Shown here: one piece after another, positions 52,440 through 60,229 of the stretch
Layout of the letters: each line of letters starts with the position of its first letter
Numbering within the stretch: the first letter of the stretch is position 1
From: Clostridia bacterium
Lineage (GTDB): Bacteria; Bacillota; Clostridia; Oscillospirales; CAG-272
NCBI GenBank assembly: GCA_017537175.1
Contig: JAFYLH010000032.1
Span: 1-64,000, forward strand
Reading direction: 5' to 3'
Length of the DNA stretch: 64,000 nucleotides
Notes under the pieces: generated by a model
Told to the model about the DNA's origin: nothing
Database searches by the model: none
Seen by the model: only the letters and a program-made list of their open reading frames with translations
Translations under genes and position numbers: made by a program

Positions 52440-54326
52440 ATGAAAACCAAATTCAGATTATTATCCGCAGTTTTGGCGGTACTGATGATCATAACCGTAA
52501 TTACTGTGCCACTGAGTGCAGAGTCCGATCCCTTTGATGATGTCAAAAGCTCTTGGTACTATGATGCGGTGAACTATGTATACGAAAACAGTCTTATGAC
52601 AGGCACAGGCGGGGGAAAATTCTCTCCCGCGGCTAACGTTACCCGTGCTCAGATGGTGCAGATACTCTTTAATATGGAGGGTATTGATGCCGAGGACTAT
52701 AAGGGCAAAACAGGCTTTAGTGACTCGGACAATGCGTGGTACTCCCCTGCGGTAAAATGGGCAAAGGAGTCGGGCGTTACAAGCGGAATCACCGAAACCA
52801 CCTTTGCACCCAACAAGCAGATGACCCGTCAGGAGCTGACTCAGTTTATGCGTGCATACAGTCAGTTCAAGGGTTTTACAACTGACGGCAGCAAATCCCT
52901 TGAAGGCTTCGAGGATTCGGGCAAGGTTGCTGCGTGGGCTGTTCCTGCAATAAAGTGGGCGGTAGCCGAGGGCGTGATCTCAGGCTCTGAAAAGGACGGT
53001 AAGCTTTACCTCAACCCCACAAGCACAGCAAGACGAAACGAGCTTGCCGTGATAATAATGAACTATCATAGCGGCTTTTATGCTCAGCCTGTTATGTGCT
53101 TTGCGGCTATGAGTGATGTACATATCGGTGACAAGAACACCGAGGAAAGCATGAGACGAACCCTTCGCTATATCAACAGCTACGGCGAGATGGATGCCTT
53201 TATGTTCTCGGGAGATCTTACCAACACCACAGCCAATACTGTAAATGCATCCCAGATAGTAGAGTTTGACCGCATCCTCGGTGAGGAGGTAAACTACGAC
53301 ACCTCTGTTGTATATTCTCTCGGTCCCTCCCACGACCTGCCCTACGCTGCAAGCGGTCTTGAGTGCAGAGCTCTGTTTAACGAAAATCTCAATGACAAGT
53401 ACTTTACATATGACATAACCCCCGATGATATGGCGGCTTTGGGTGTACGCCACAGTATTATTGACGGATATCACTTTTTCTCTATAGACCACGAGGGTGC
53501 TGGCTTCTATGACGAGGCTATGGTGTGGCTTGTGGCAGAGGTAGAAAAGGCGGTAGCGGAGGATCCCGACGAGCCTTTCTTTGTTTCCACTCACGTTCCC
53601 GATATGCCCCACGTTAATGCTCTTCTTGCTTCTTATCCTCAGGCGGTGTGCTTTACAGGACACGTGCACAACTCTGTTGCCCGTGAGGACAGCATCAGAC
53701 AGGATAACGGCTATACCAACATTCACCTTGGCGGTATGAACTACTACCGTGTAGACGGCTACAACCGCTTCAATGACAACCCCTTCCTTGATTTAGGTAA
53801 TATATACGAGTTTGCTCAGGCGGTATATGTGGAGGTATATGCCGACAACACGGTCAAGCTGCAGCGACTTGACGGCTACAACTCCGCAACTATAGGCGAG
53901 GCGTGGGAGATAAGCTCCGAGACCTTCGGCAGATATACCGATATAAGAAAATCAGAGCCCCTCTGCTCCTTTGATGAGGATGCCAAGCTTGAGATAGTTT
54001 GTACCGACGATACATCGCTTAAGGTATCCTTTGATGCAGCGAAGCCCGGTGCGGCAGGTCCTGCCCAGTATTATATGGTAGAGTGGCTTATGCCTGTCTA
54101 CGGCAACTATGAGGTAGTAGAGCATTTTGAGATCTCCTCTCAGGAGGTGTTCTTCAACGGCAGAACTATCCCCGACCTGTATTACAGCTACACCTTTGAA
54201 TCGGATACCTTCGAGGACTTTGCAGTAAGGGTCACCGCCTTTGACTGCTGGGGACAGTCGGTAAACTCCCTTGTTTACGGTCTTGAGGGTGAGGAGTTTG
54301 GCGATATAAACGTAACTATAGAATAA
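52440..54326 (+). CDS. SLH-domain cell-surface metallophosphoesterase
   Basis: A 628-aa exported protein. The signal peptide (1-28) is followed by three SLH domains (about 30-215, TRAQ/TRQE motifs), then a calcineurin-like phosphoesterase domain (about 218-430). Its motifs are SDVHIGD, FSGDLTN, THVPDMPH and FTGHVHN. Where most members have GNHD, it has GPSHD, so one metal-binding Asn is replaced. Residues about 500-628 form a beta-rich domain with a fibronectin-like look. It probably acts on an extracellular phosphate ester. GGAGGAAAT precedes the ATG. Confidence 0.83.
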   Translation: MKTKFRLLSAVLAVLMIITVITVPLSAESDPFDDVKSSWYYDAVNYVYENSLMTGTGGGKFSPAANVTRAQMVQILFNMEGIDAEDYKGKTGFSDSDNAWYSPAVKWAKESGVTSGITETTFAPNKQMTRQELTQFMRAYSQFKGFTTDGSKSLEGFEDSGKVAAWAVPAIKWAVAEGVISGSEKDGKLYLNPTSTARRNELAVIIMNYHSGFYAQPVMCFAAMSDVHIGDKNTEESMRRTLRYINSYGEMDAFMFSGDLTNTTANTVNASQIVEFDRILGEEVNYDTSVVYSLGPSHDLPYAASGLECRALFNENLNDKYFTYDITPDDMAALGVRHSIIDGYHFFSIDHEGAGFYDEAMVWLVAEVEKAVAEDPDEPFFVSTHVPDMPHVNALLASYPQAVCFTGHVHNSVAREDSIRQDNGYTNIHLGGMNYYRVDGYNRFNDNPFLDLGNIYEFAQAVYVEVYADNTVKLQRLDGYNSATIGEAWEISSETFGRYTDIRKSEPLCSFDEDAKLEIVCTDDTSLKVSFDAAKPGAAGPAQYYMVEWLMPVYGNYEVVEHFEISSQEVFFNGRTIPDLYYSYTFESDTFEDFAVRVTAFDCWGQSVNSLVYGLEGEEFGDINVTIE

Positions 54327-54340
54327 TATATTATATATAC

Positions 54341-54372
54341 AACAGCCTTTCAAAACGGAAAGGCTGTTGTTT
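54341..54372 (+). terminator. Terminator of the SLH-phosphoesterase gene
   Basis: AACAGCCTTTC-AAAAC-GGAAAGGCTGTT followed by GTTTT. Confidence 0.85.
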
Positions 54373-54426
54373 TAATATAGTGTCGCACCAAAAAAGCGGT
54401 ATTTTGCACCACTTTACAAAAAACAC

Positions 54427-54455
54427 TTGACAAAACGGTCTATTGGTGATAGACT
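54427..54455 (+). promoter_or_regulatory. Promoter and operator of the blaI-blaR-SLH operon
   Basis: TTGACA (54427), a 17-nt spacer and TAGACT (54450). A dyad GTCTAT-TGGTG-ATAGAC (54438-54454) lies in the spacer and -10 box. A second loose dyad (GTCA...TGAC, about 54459-54476) follows. Binding by the BlaI-like product, giving autoregulation, is inferred. Confidence 0.72.
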
Positions 54456-54499
54456 AAAGTCACAAGGTCTACTGACAATAAACCAAAGGGGTGAAATAT

Positions 54500-54862
54500 A
54501 TGGAAGAAATGAGATTAGGAGTCGTTGAGACAAGATTTGCAGATTTGATATGGGAGAACGAGCCCATAGCTTCGGGAGAGCTGGTAAAGCTCTGCCAAAA
54601 AGAGTTAGAGTGGAAGAAATCCACCACCTATACGGTACTCCGTAAGCTCTGCGACAGAGGAATATTTAAAAATGAAGGCGGAGAGGTGACCTCTCTCATA
54701 TCAAAGGAGAGATTCAATGCCATCCAGTCGGAGAAATTTGTAGAAGAGAGCTTTGACGGCTCTCTGCCAAACTTCATCGCCGCCTTTACCAGTATGAAAA
54801 AACTAAGCCAAGAGGATATCGATGCTATCAAAACCATGATAGACAACTACGGAGAAAAATAA
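54500..54862 (+). CDS. BlaI/MecI-family transcriptional repressor
   Basis: A 120-aa winged-helix repressor (ETRFADLIWENEP, KSTTYTVLRKLCDRGIF). In this family, dimers bind dyads and are cleaved when a BlaR1-type membrane protease is activated; that protease gene follows 1 bp later. The C-terminus (FVEESFDGSLPNFIAAFTS) matches the dimerisation region. The start at 54500 is chosen for AGGGGTGAAATAT; GTG 54491 is less likely. Confidence 0.9.
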   Translation: MEEMRLGVVETRFADLIWENEPIASGELVKLCQKELEWKKSTTYTVLRKLCDRGIFKNEGGEVTSLISKERFNAIQSEKFVEESFDGSLPNFIAAFTSMKKLSQEDIDAIKTMIDNYGEK

Positions 54863-54863
54863 T

Positions 54864-56504
54864 ATGAATACCGTATTTACCGAAATACTGGATATGAGTA
54901 TGACCGCATCCTTTATGATAGCAGCGGTGATACTGATACGCCCTTTGGCACGCAGAGTGTCAAAAAATATCAACTGTATATTGTGGGCTTTGGTAGGACT
55001 AAGGCTGATACTGCCCTTCTCCTTCAAAACAAAGGTAAGCGCAGTACCCGATATACAGAGCTACACCTCCGAGGTAATACCCGAGGTGGTACCTCAGGCT
55101 CCCGTAACACCAACAGCACCGACAGAGCCTGTAGTTCAAAGCATGCCTATTGATATAGTATCAATACTCAGAATCATATGGCTATGCGGTATGGCAGCAT
55201 TACTGGTATATGCTATCGTCAGTTATATTCTGCTTAAACTCAAGACCGACGTATCTATACACGACACAGATAATATCTATATCTGCGACAATATAAAGGG
55301 CGCATTTATAATGGGCGGACTAAACCCCAGAATATATCTGCCCTCAGATACACCCGACTGGCAGAAAGAACACGTTATAGCTCACGAACGAGCGCATATG
55401 AAGCGTCTCGACTACCTGTGGAAACCTCTTGGTTTCTGCATAGCCATAGTACATTGGTTCAACCCCTTGGCATGGGTCGCATACATACTTCTCTGCCGTG
55501 ATATCGAACTTGCTTGCGATGAAGCGGTGACAAGGAATATGAGCATTGAAAGTAAAAAGGCATATACGCTGGCTCTGCTCAAGTGTGCTATACCCGGCAA
55601 CAGATATACCCCTGCACCCCTTTCCTTTGGTGAGGTGGGTGTCAAGGAAAGAATAAGATCCGTACTAAACTACAAGAAACCCGCTTTCTGGCTGACCTTT
55701 GGTGTTACGTTACTGTGTATAGTCGCAACAGTCATGTTCATGACCGACCCTATGGGCAGTAGTGCCAAAGAGCCTGAGCCGGATATACCCGAGGTTATCG
55801 TTAATGATACCGAAGATACATCGGATGATACCGAACCGATACCCGAAGATACCACAGGTGTATCAGACACAGAGTCTGCAGATACGACCGAACCTGAAGA
55901 AACCGAACCAGAGGATACAGAACCAATCGAAACCGAGCCTGTTGAAACTGAACCTAAAGAAACAGAACCCGCGGAAACAAAACCTATTGAGACTAAGCCC
56001 GCAGAGACAAAGCCTGTAGAGACCGAGCCTGCAGATACAACCACCTCAAAGCCTCAAAAGGATCCCGAGCCTACAGTAGTTACCCATACCGTGACCTTTG
56101 TTGCAAACGGCGGCTACTGTGAAAAGACCGTAGAGACAGTCACCCACGGACAAAGCTCCGTGATTCTGCCCATGCCTACAAGGGCGGGATATATCTTTGA
56201 GGGATGGTGGGATTCCCCCGAGGGCGGCACCAGAATGAAGCATAATACAGTATGTACTACAGCCGATACGGTGCTCTACGCCCATTGGAGAAAGAATAAC
56301 ACCGTAAATATCCGCCTTATGTACGACGGAAATGTAGTGACCCTGACCCTTACAAAGGGCAGCAGCTTCGGTACACTTTTCACCCCCGAAAAGGAGGGCT
56401 ACACCTTTGACGGCTGGTATCTTAACGGAAGCGAAAGGGTATACCCCGACACACCCGTTCCCGACTATGACGTACACCTTGAAGCAAGGTGGACAGAAAA
56501 TTAA
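54864..56504 (+). CDS. BlaR1-like M56 membrane protease with InlB-type sensor repeats
   Basis: A 546-aa membrane protein. Four helices surround a cytoplasmic M56 metalloprotease domain with the zinc motif HERAH (about 172-176) and the downstream Glu ligand in ELACDEAV. After the last helix (about 275-293) comes a Thr/Glu/Pro linker with many PVETEP-like repeats (about 300-395). Two extracellular InlB B-repeat-like domains follow (FVANGGYCEKTV, GYIFEGWW; then GYTFDGWY). Classical BlaR1 carries a penicillin-binding domain at this place. The sensor therefore probably reads another wall or surface signal. Function of the ectodomain is unknown. Confidence 0.85.
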   Translation: MNTVFTEILDMSMTASFMIAAVILIRPLARRVSKNINCILWALVGLRLILPFSFKTKVSAVPDIQSYTSEVIPEVVPQAPVTPTAPTEPVVQSMPIDIVSILRIIWLCGMAALLVYAIVSYILLKLKTDVSIHDTDNIYICDNIKGAFIMGGLNPRIYLPSDTPDWQKEHVIAHERAHMKRLDYLWKPLGFCIAIVHWFNPLAWVAYILLCRDIELACDEAVTRNMSIESKKAYTLALLKCAIPGNRYTPAPLSFGEVGVKERIRSVLNYKKPAFWLTFGVTLLCIVATVMFMTDPMGSSAKEPEPDIPEVIVNDTEDTSDDTEPIPEDTTGVSDTESADTTEPEETEPEDTEPIETEPVETEPKETEPAETKPIETKPAETKPVETEPADTTTSKPQKDPEPTVVTHTVTFVANGGYCEKTVETVTHGQSSVILPMPTRAGYIFEGWWDSPEGGTRMKHNTVCTTADTVLYAHWRKNNTVNIRLMYDGNVVTLTLTKGSSFGTLFTPEKEGYTFDGWYLNGSERVYPDTPVPDYDVHLEARWTEN

Positions 56505-56515
56505 GGAGATAGAAT

Positions 56516-57640
56516 ATGAAAAAAATTATTGCAATGCTTTTGACATTGGTTATGCTTATACCCACGGCAGCAGTTATGTCCTCAGCATATACAAACGAGC
56601 TTATATTTACAGATGTTAAGAAAAATGACTGGTTTTATTCTTCGGTATATAACTGTTGGATCAGGAGTTATATTTGCGGTATGACAAATGAAAAGGGCGA
56701 ATATATTTTCAAGCCCAACGATACTTTGACAAGAGCGCAGTTTTTACAGATGCTGGCAAATAGCACCATGGATCTGATATATAACACAAGCTACGCAACT
56801 ACCGATACCGGATTCGAGGATGTTAAAACAAGCCATTGGTATAATGCCGCCGTCGCATGGGGTGTTGAAAAGGGTATAGTCAAAGGGGTAAGCGAGACGC
56901 GTTTTGCACCAAACGATCCCGTCACCCGCGAGCAGATGGCAAGAATGTTATATCTGTTCGTAGAATATAAGGGATATAATATGAACTATACCGACGATCT
57001 CTCAGATTTTACCGATGCGGGTACTATATCCGATTGGGCTCTGCCTCAGATGCAGTGGGCTGTAGCTGCGGATGTCATAAAGGGCTATGGCAACGGAGAG
57101 TTAAGACCCCGCACAAATACCACACGTGCCGAGGCTTGCACTATGCTTAACTCCATTTACAGGTACTTCAGCTATAATGGACCTATAGACAGAAGCGGAG
57201 CGTTTGCCGCTATATGCGACTACGTTATTGCAAACGGCAAGCCTGTGTCTGACATAGACAGCACCGAGTTGTATATAACAAATGAAGGTTCTGTACTGCG
57301 CATTGTATGTTCAAACGACAGTAGCTCTATTTATATAGCTTGCGAAAGACAGAATGAAGATATGAGCGAAAGACTTTATTTTCAAGCATCCACGTTAAAC
57401 AGCTATTACGATTATACCTATCAGCAGAGTATTCCCAAAGGCGAAAACGAATTTGATTTTCCTTACGTTGTAACTGCAAATATCACCGCCGACGGCCTTT
57501 CTGATATAAACTATATTTACGGTAATTATACCGATACCGAAAAACAAGAACAGTGGCAGTCTTTACACGATGAATTTATGGCCGTCTTCACCGAGCTTCT
57601 CGAAAGCCTCGGATATACCTACGAAGACCTGTACAGATAA
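56516..57640 (+). CDS. SLH-domain surface protein under BlaI/BlaR control
   Basis: A 374-aa exported protein. The signal peptide (1-24) is followed by three SLH domains (about 28-222, with TRAQ, TREQ and TRAE) and a C-terminal domain of about 150 aa that I do not recognise. It starts 11 bp after the BlaR1-like gene with AAGGAGATAGAAT upstream, so it is the probable effector of that operon. Confidence 0.82.
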   Translation: MKKIIAMLLTLVMLIPTAAVMSSAYTNELIFTDVKKNDWFYSSVYNCWIRSYICGMTNEKGEYIFKPNDTLTRAQFLQMLANSTMDLIYNTSYATTDTGFEDVKTSHWYNAAVAWGVEKGIVKGVSETRFAPNDPVTREQMARMLYLFVEYKGYNMNYTDDLSDFTDAGTISDWALPQMQWAVAADVIKGYGNGELRPRTNTTRAEACTMLNSIYRYFSYNGPIDRSGAFAAICDYVIANGKPVSDIDSTELYITNEGSVLRIVCSNDSSSIYIACERQNEDMSERLYFQASTLNSYYDYTYQQSIPKGENEFDFPYVVTANITADGLSDINYIYGNYTDTEKQEQWQSLHDEFMAVFTELLESLGYTYEDLYR

Positions 57641-57644
57641 TAAT

Positions 57645-57764
57645 AAAAGCCTTCCCATCGGAAGGGCGGCAGGTTGCCGCTGCCATACTACGCTCGTTAG
57701 CTTTGTAATTCAATTCACACGATATAAAGAAAACTTAAAAAGCCTTCCAAACGGAAGGCTTTTT
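57645..57764. repeat. Duplicated terminator hairpin flanking a 71-bp spacer
   Basis: AAAAGCCTTCC-CATC-GGAAGG (57645-57665) and AAAAAGCCTTCC-AAAC-GGAAGGCTTTTT (57737-57764) are near copies. The second is a complete terminator; the first lacks the T run. The spacer contains GCGGCA-GGT-TGCCGC. The layout mirrors the terminator duplications at 22663, 30650 and 43687. Confidence 0.6.
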
Positions 57765-57786
57765 GTATACTATATAATTCAATTTT

Positions 57787-57808
57787 GAAAACCGCCTCGG
57801 CGGTTTTC
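57787..57808 (-). terminator. Terminator-like hairpin after the homoserine dehydrogenase gene
   Basis: GAAAACCGCC-TC-GGCGGTTTTC, a 10-bp stem. Few Ts follow on the minus strand. Confidence 0.6.
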
Positions 57809-57814
57809 TTCCTT

Positions 57815-57848
57815 TAATTGCGAATTGAGAATTGCGAATTGAGAATTA
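57815..57848. repeat. AATTGCG/AATTGAG tandem overlapping the hom stop codon
   Basis: Four 7-mers (AATTGCG, AATTGAG twice over) run into TTAA. The minus-strand TAA stop of the homoserine dehydrogenase gene is at this edge. Confidence 0.6.
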
Positions 57849-58907
57849 ACAAAGCGGTACGCCCACACGCTTTGCGTAATCAGCCGCCATCTCCTCGGTC
57901 ATTGTGGAGGTTACATTTGTGCTCTTTGTCCACTGCTGCTGTGCGGGCTGGTTACCGAGACAACGGCAGATATAAATGATATCTGCTACAACTGCGGATG
58001 CGGTGGGAAGGCTTCCCGCGCCTGCACCGTAGAACATAACGTCGCCTAAGGTGTTACCGCGTACAAGAACTGCGTTGAATACATCGTTTACGGTGGAGAG
58101 GGGATTGTCGTTGTTTACCGCTACGGGAGAAACTGCCATATAGAGCTTGCCCTCGGGGGTCTTTGATGCTCTTGCCACAAGCTTGATAGCCTGTCCGTTA
58201 GCCTCTGCTCTTTCCACATCCTCGGTGGTGATCTCGGTGATACCCTTGGTATCTACAAGGTCACTTGCCACAAGCTCACCAAATGCAAGGGCGGAAAGGA
58301 TACAGATCTTACGACAGGCATCTATACCAAGGATATCAGCATCGGGGTTAGCCTCTGCATAGCCCTTTTCCTGTGCTTCCTTAAGTGCCTCTGCCATAGT
58401 CTTGCCGTAGGTTTTCATCTGAGTAAGGATATAGTTTGTAGTACCGTTAAGAATACCGTTGATCTCGCAGATCTCGTTACCTGCAAGAGACTCGGTCATG
58501 GCGCGGATGATCGGAATACCGCCGCCTACAGATGCCTCAAAGAGGTATCTTACATTGTTTTCCTTTGCAAGAGCAAGAAGCTCAACACCAAAGTTTGCCA
58601 CAACCTCTTTGTTTGAGGTAACAACGCTCTTACCTGCCTTGAGAGCCGCAACAGAGAACTCATATGCGGGGTGGCTTCCGCCCATCATCTCAACAACGAC
58701 CTGAACCTCGGGGTCGTTTACGATGATATCATAATCGTGAACCACACGGTCACCGAATTCTGAGTCGGGGAAGTCACGGAGGTCAAGAATATACTTGACA
58801 TTTATTTCGTCTCCTGCCTTTGCCTTGCAGGCCTCTGCGTTTACCTTAAGTACCTCGGCGGTACCGCTGCCTATGGTACCAAAGCCTAATAATGCAATGT
58901 TTATCAT
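57846..58907 (-). CDS. hom: Homoserine dehydrogenase, short form without ACT domain
   Basis: A 353-aa enzyme that reduces aspartate semialdehyde to homoserine in threonine and methionine synthesis. The NAD(P)-binding GFGTIGSGTAE, then SNKEVVA, FEASVGGGIPIIRA, NGTTNYIL and the catalytic-Lys region (ILSALAFG) are present. The C-terminal ACT regulatory domain found in many homologues (total about 400-430 aa) is absent, so feedback by threonine may be weaker. AAAGGAAATATATT precedes the ATG. It follows the transglutaminase-like gene by 14 bp. Confidence 0.92.
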   Translation of the reverse strand: MINIALLGFGTIGSGTAEVLKVNAEACKAKAGDEINVKYILDLRDFPDSEFGDRVVHDYDIIVNDPEVQVVVEMMGGSHPAYEFSVAALKAGKSVVTSNKEVVANFGVELLALAKENNVRYLFEASVGGGIPIIRAMTESLAGNEICEINGILNGTTNYILTQMKTYGKTMAEALKEAQEKGYAEANPDADILGIDACRKICILSALAFGELVASDLVDTKGITEITTEDVERAEANGQAIKLVARASKTPEGKLYMAVSPVAVNNDNPLSTVNDVFNAVLVRGNTLGDVMFYGAGAGSLPTASAVVADIIYICRCLGNQPAQQQWTKSTNVTSTMTEEMAADYAKRVGVPLC

Positions 58908-58921
58908 AATATATTTCCTTT

Positions 58922-60064
58922 CTAATTGTAGAAGATCTGAATAGTTACCGAATTGTCGCGGCTGCAGGCGGGATATACACTGAAGGCCTCGTAGAGCACT
59001 TCATCTCCCAGCTCCTCATTTATTCTCTTGAGAGCCGCCGTATAGGGTGCGTTTATATCCTCGTTAGACTTGGTCTCGGGGCAGAGAAGCTCAATGAACT
59101 CTCTTTTTTCCTCAATGGCACGCATCAGCTGATTGTACAGCACCTCTTCCAGCTCTGCCGTGGTTTCGGCATAACAGCCGGATTCCTTATAGTAGTTAAG
59201 CTCCCGGGTGGCATAGGGCAATATGTCCTTGTTGTCATATTTGTGATCCAGCTCTATTATATCATCGCTTAAGTTAAAATAACCGTGGAAGCGTAGCTTG
59301 CTTTCGTTTCCGATATCGGCATCGTTCCACATAACATCAAGATGATAGTATCTGCCGTCTATCTCTACCATATTCCATACATGCTTGACACCGTCGGTCT
59401 CACCGTACACTATGTGAGAATCGATATATGCCTGATTGAGCAGATGCTTTGCCGCATAGGCATAGCCGTCACAGTAAGCCTCGCCCAAAACAAGAGCTCC
59501 GTAAGCCGTACTGGAAAAGTCATTATGTTCTCCCAGGGCATAGCGGCAGTTGTCAAGGAGATGGTCATTTATGACAGTCTCCTTTTCCACATCGGTCATA
59601 GAGGGAAGCACCTTTTCCATAACCGCTCTGACAGCATCCTCGTACTTGTTCCTCATATCCTCTATGGCATCCGGCTTGTCCAGATATACCATACCCACCT
59701 TAGTGCGGTGGTTGGAGTGATAGAGCACCAGCTCGTCATAATCTACATAAAAGAGATCGGGTCTGTCTGCACGGACACAGCCGATTATCCATTGAAAATC
59801 CTCCATACTGTAGGAATAGGAAAGGATATCGCTTTCATTATCCAGAGCATCTGCGGCTGCGGTAATGCTGTCATATAAAAGCTGCTGCTTATAGCTCAGC
59901 GAATTGTAATATATACTGTATTCACGGCTTTCGGGCTGCTTTGCCATAACCTCAAAGTCCATAATCTTATATTTTATCCATATGGCAGAGATGGCTACAA
60001 CAATGGCAAGAACAACTATACCGAGCCCGTAAAGACAGCACCGTATTATTTTCTTCTTATCCAT
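58922..60064 (-). CDS. Membrane-anchored transglutaminase-like protein
   Basis: A 380-aa protein with one N-terminal membrane helix (about 9-30) and an extracytoplasmic transglutaminase-like cysteine protease core. GEAYCDGYAYA supplies the Cys (about 195), VKHVWNMV the His and YYHLDVMWND the Asp. Such domains cleave or link peptides in bacteria. Nothing links it to homoserine synthesis except being upstream in the same transcript. GAGGTAAGAA precedes the ATG. Confidence 0.78.
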   Translation of the reverse strand: MDKKKIIRCCLYGLGIVVLAIVVAISAIWIKYKIMDFEVMAKQPESREYSIYYNSLSYKQQLLYDSITAAADALDNESDILSYSYSMEDFQWIIGCVRADRPDLFYVDYDELVLYHSNHRTKVGMVYLDKPDAIEDMRNKYEDAVRAVMEKVLPSMTDVEKETVINDHLLDNCRYALGEHNDFSSTAYGALVLGEAYCDGYAYAAKHLLNQAYIDSHIVYGETDGVKHVWNMVEIDGRYYHLDVMWNDADIGNESKLRFHGYFNLSDDIIELDHKYDNKDILPYATRELNYYKESGCYAETTAELEEVLYNQLMRAIEEKREFIELLCPETKSNEDINAPYTAALKRINEELGDEVLYEAFSVYPACSRDNSVTIQIFYN

Positions 60065-60109
60065 TTCTTACCTCAATGTATATATAGGGTCATTGTACAA
60101 CATTTATCC

Positions 60110-60229
60110 GAAAATGTCAAGCAGGGATATATCCCTGCACCCTAAAACAAAAGGAGCTTTTGAGAAGGGACACATCCCTGCTCAAAAGCCGCCTTCATTA
60201 TTCAATATTCATTAAGAATTATACAATCC
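60110..60229. repeat. Palindrome-rich region with a GCAGGGA hairpin
   Basis: GCAGGGATATATCCCTGC (60120-60137) has the same frame as the end palindromes of the 67-bp repeats, with paired base changes. TTTTGAG...CTCAAAA lies at 60156-60187. The rest of the 165-bp gap holds no visible gene. Confidence 0.5.

Noticed and set aside
54864..56504. Beta-lactam resistance sensor
   Set aside because: The BlaR1-like protease lacks the penicillin-binding ectodomain, and no beta-lactamase gene lies in the operon.
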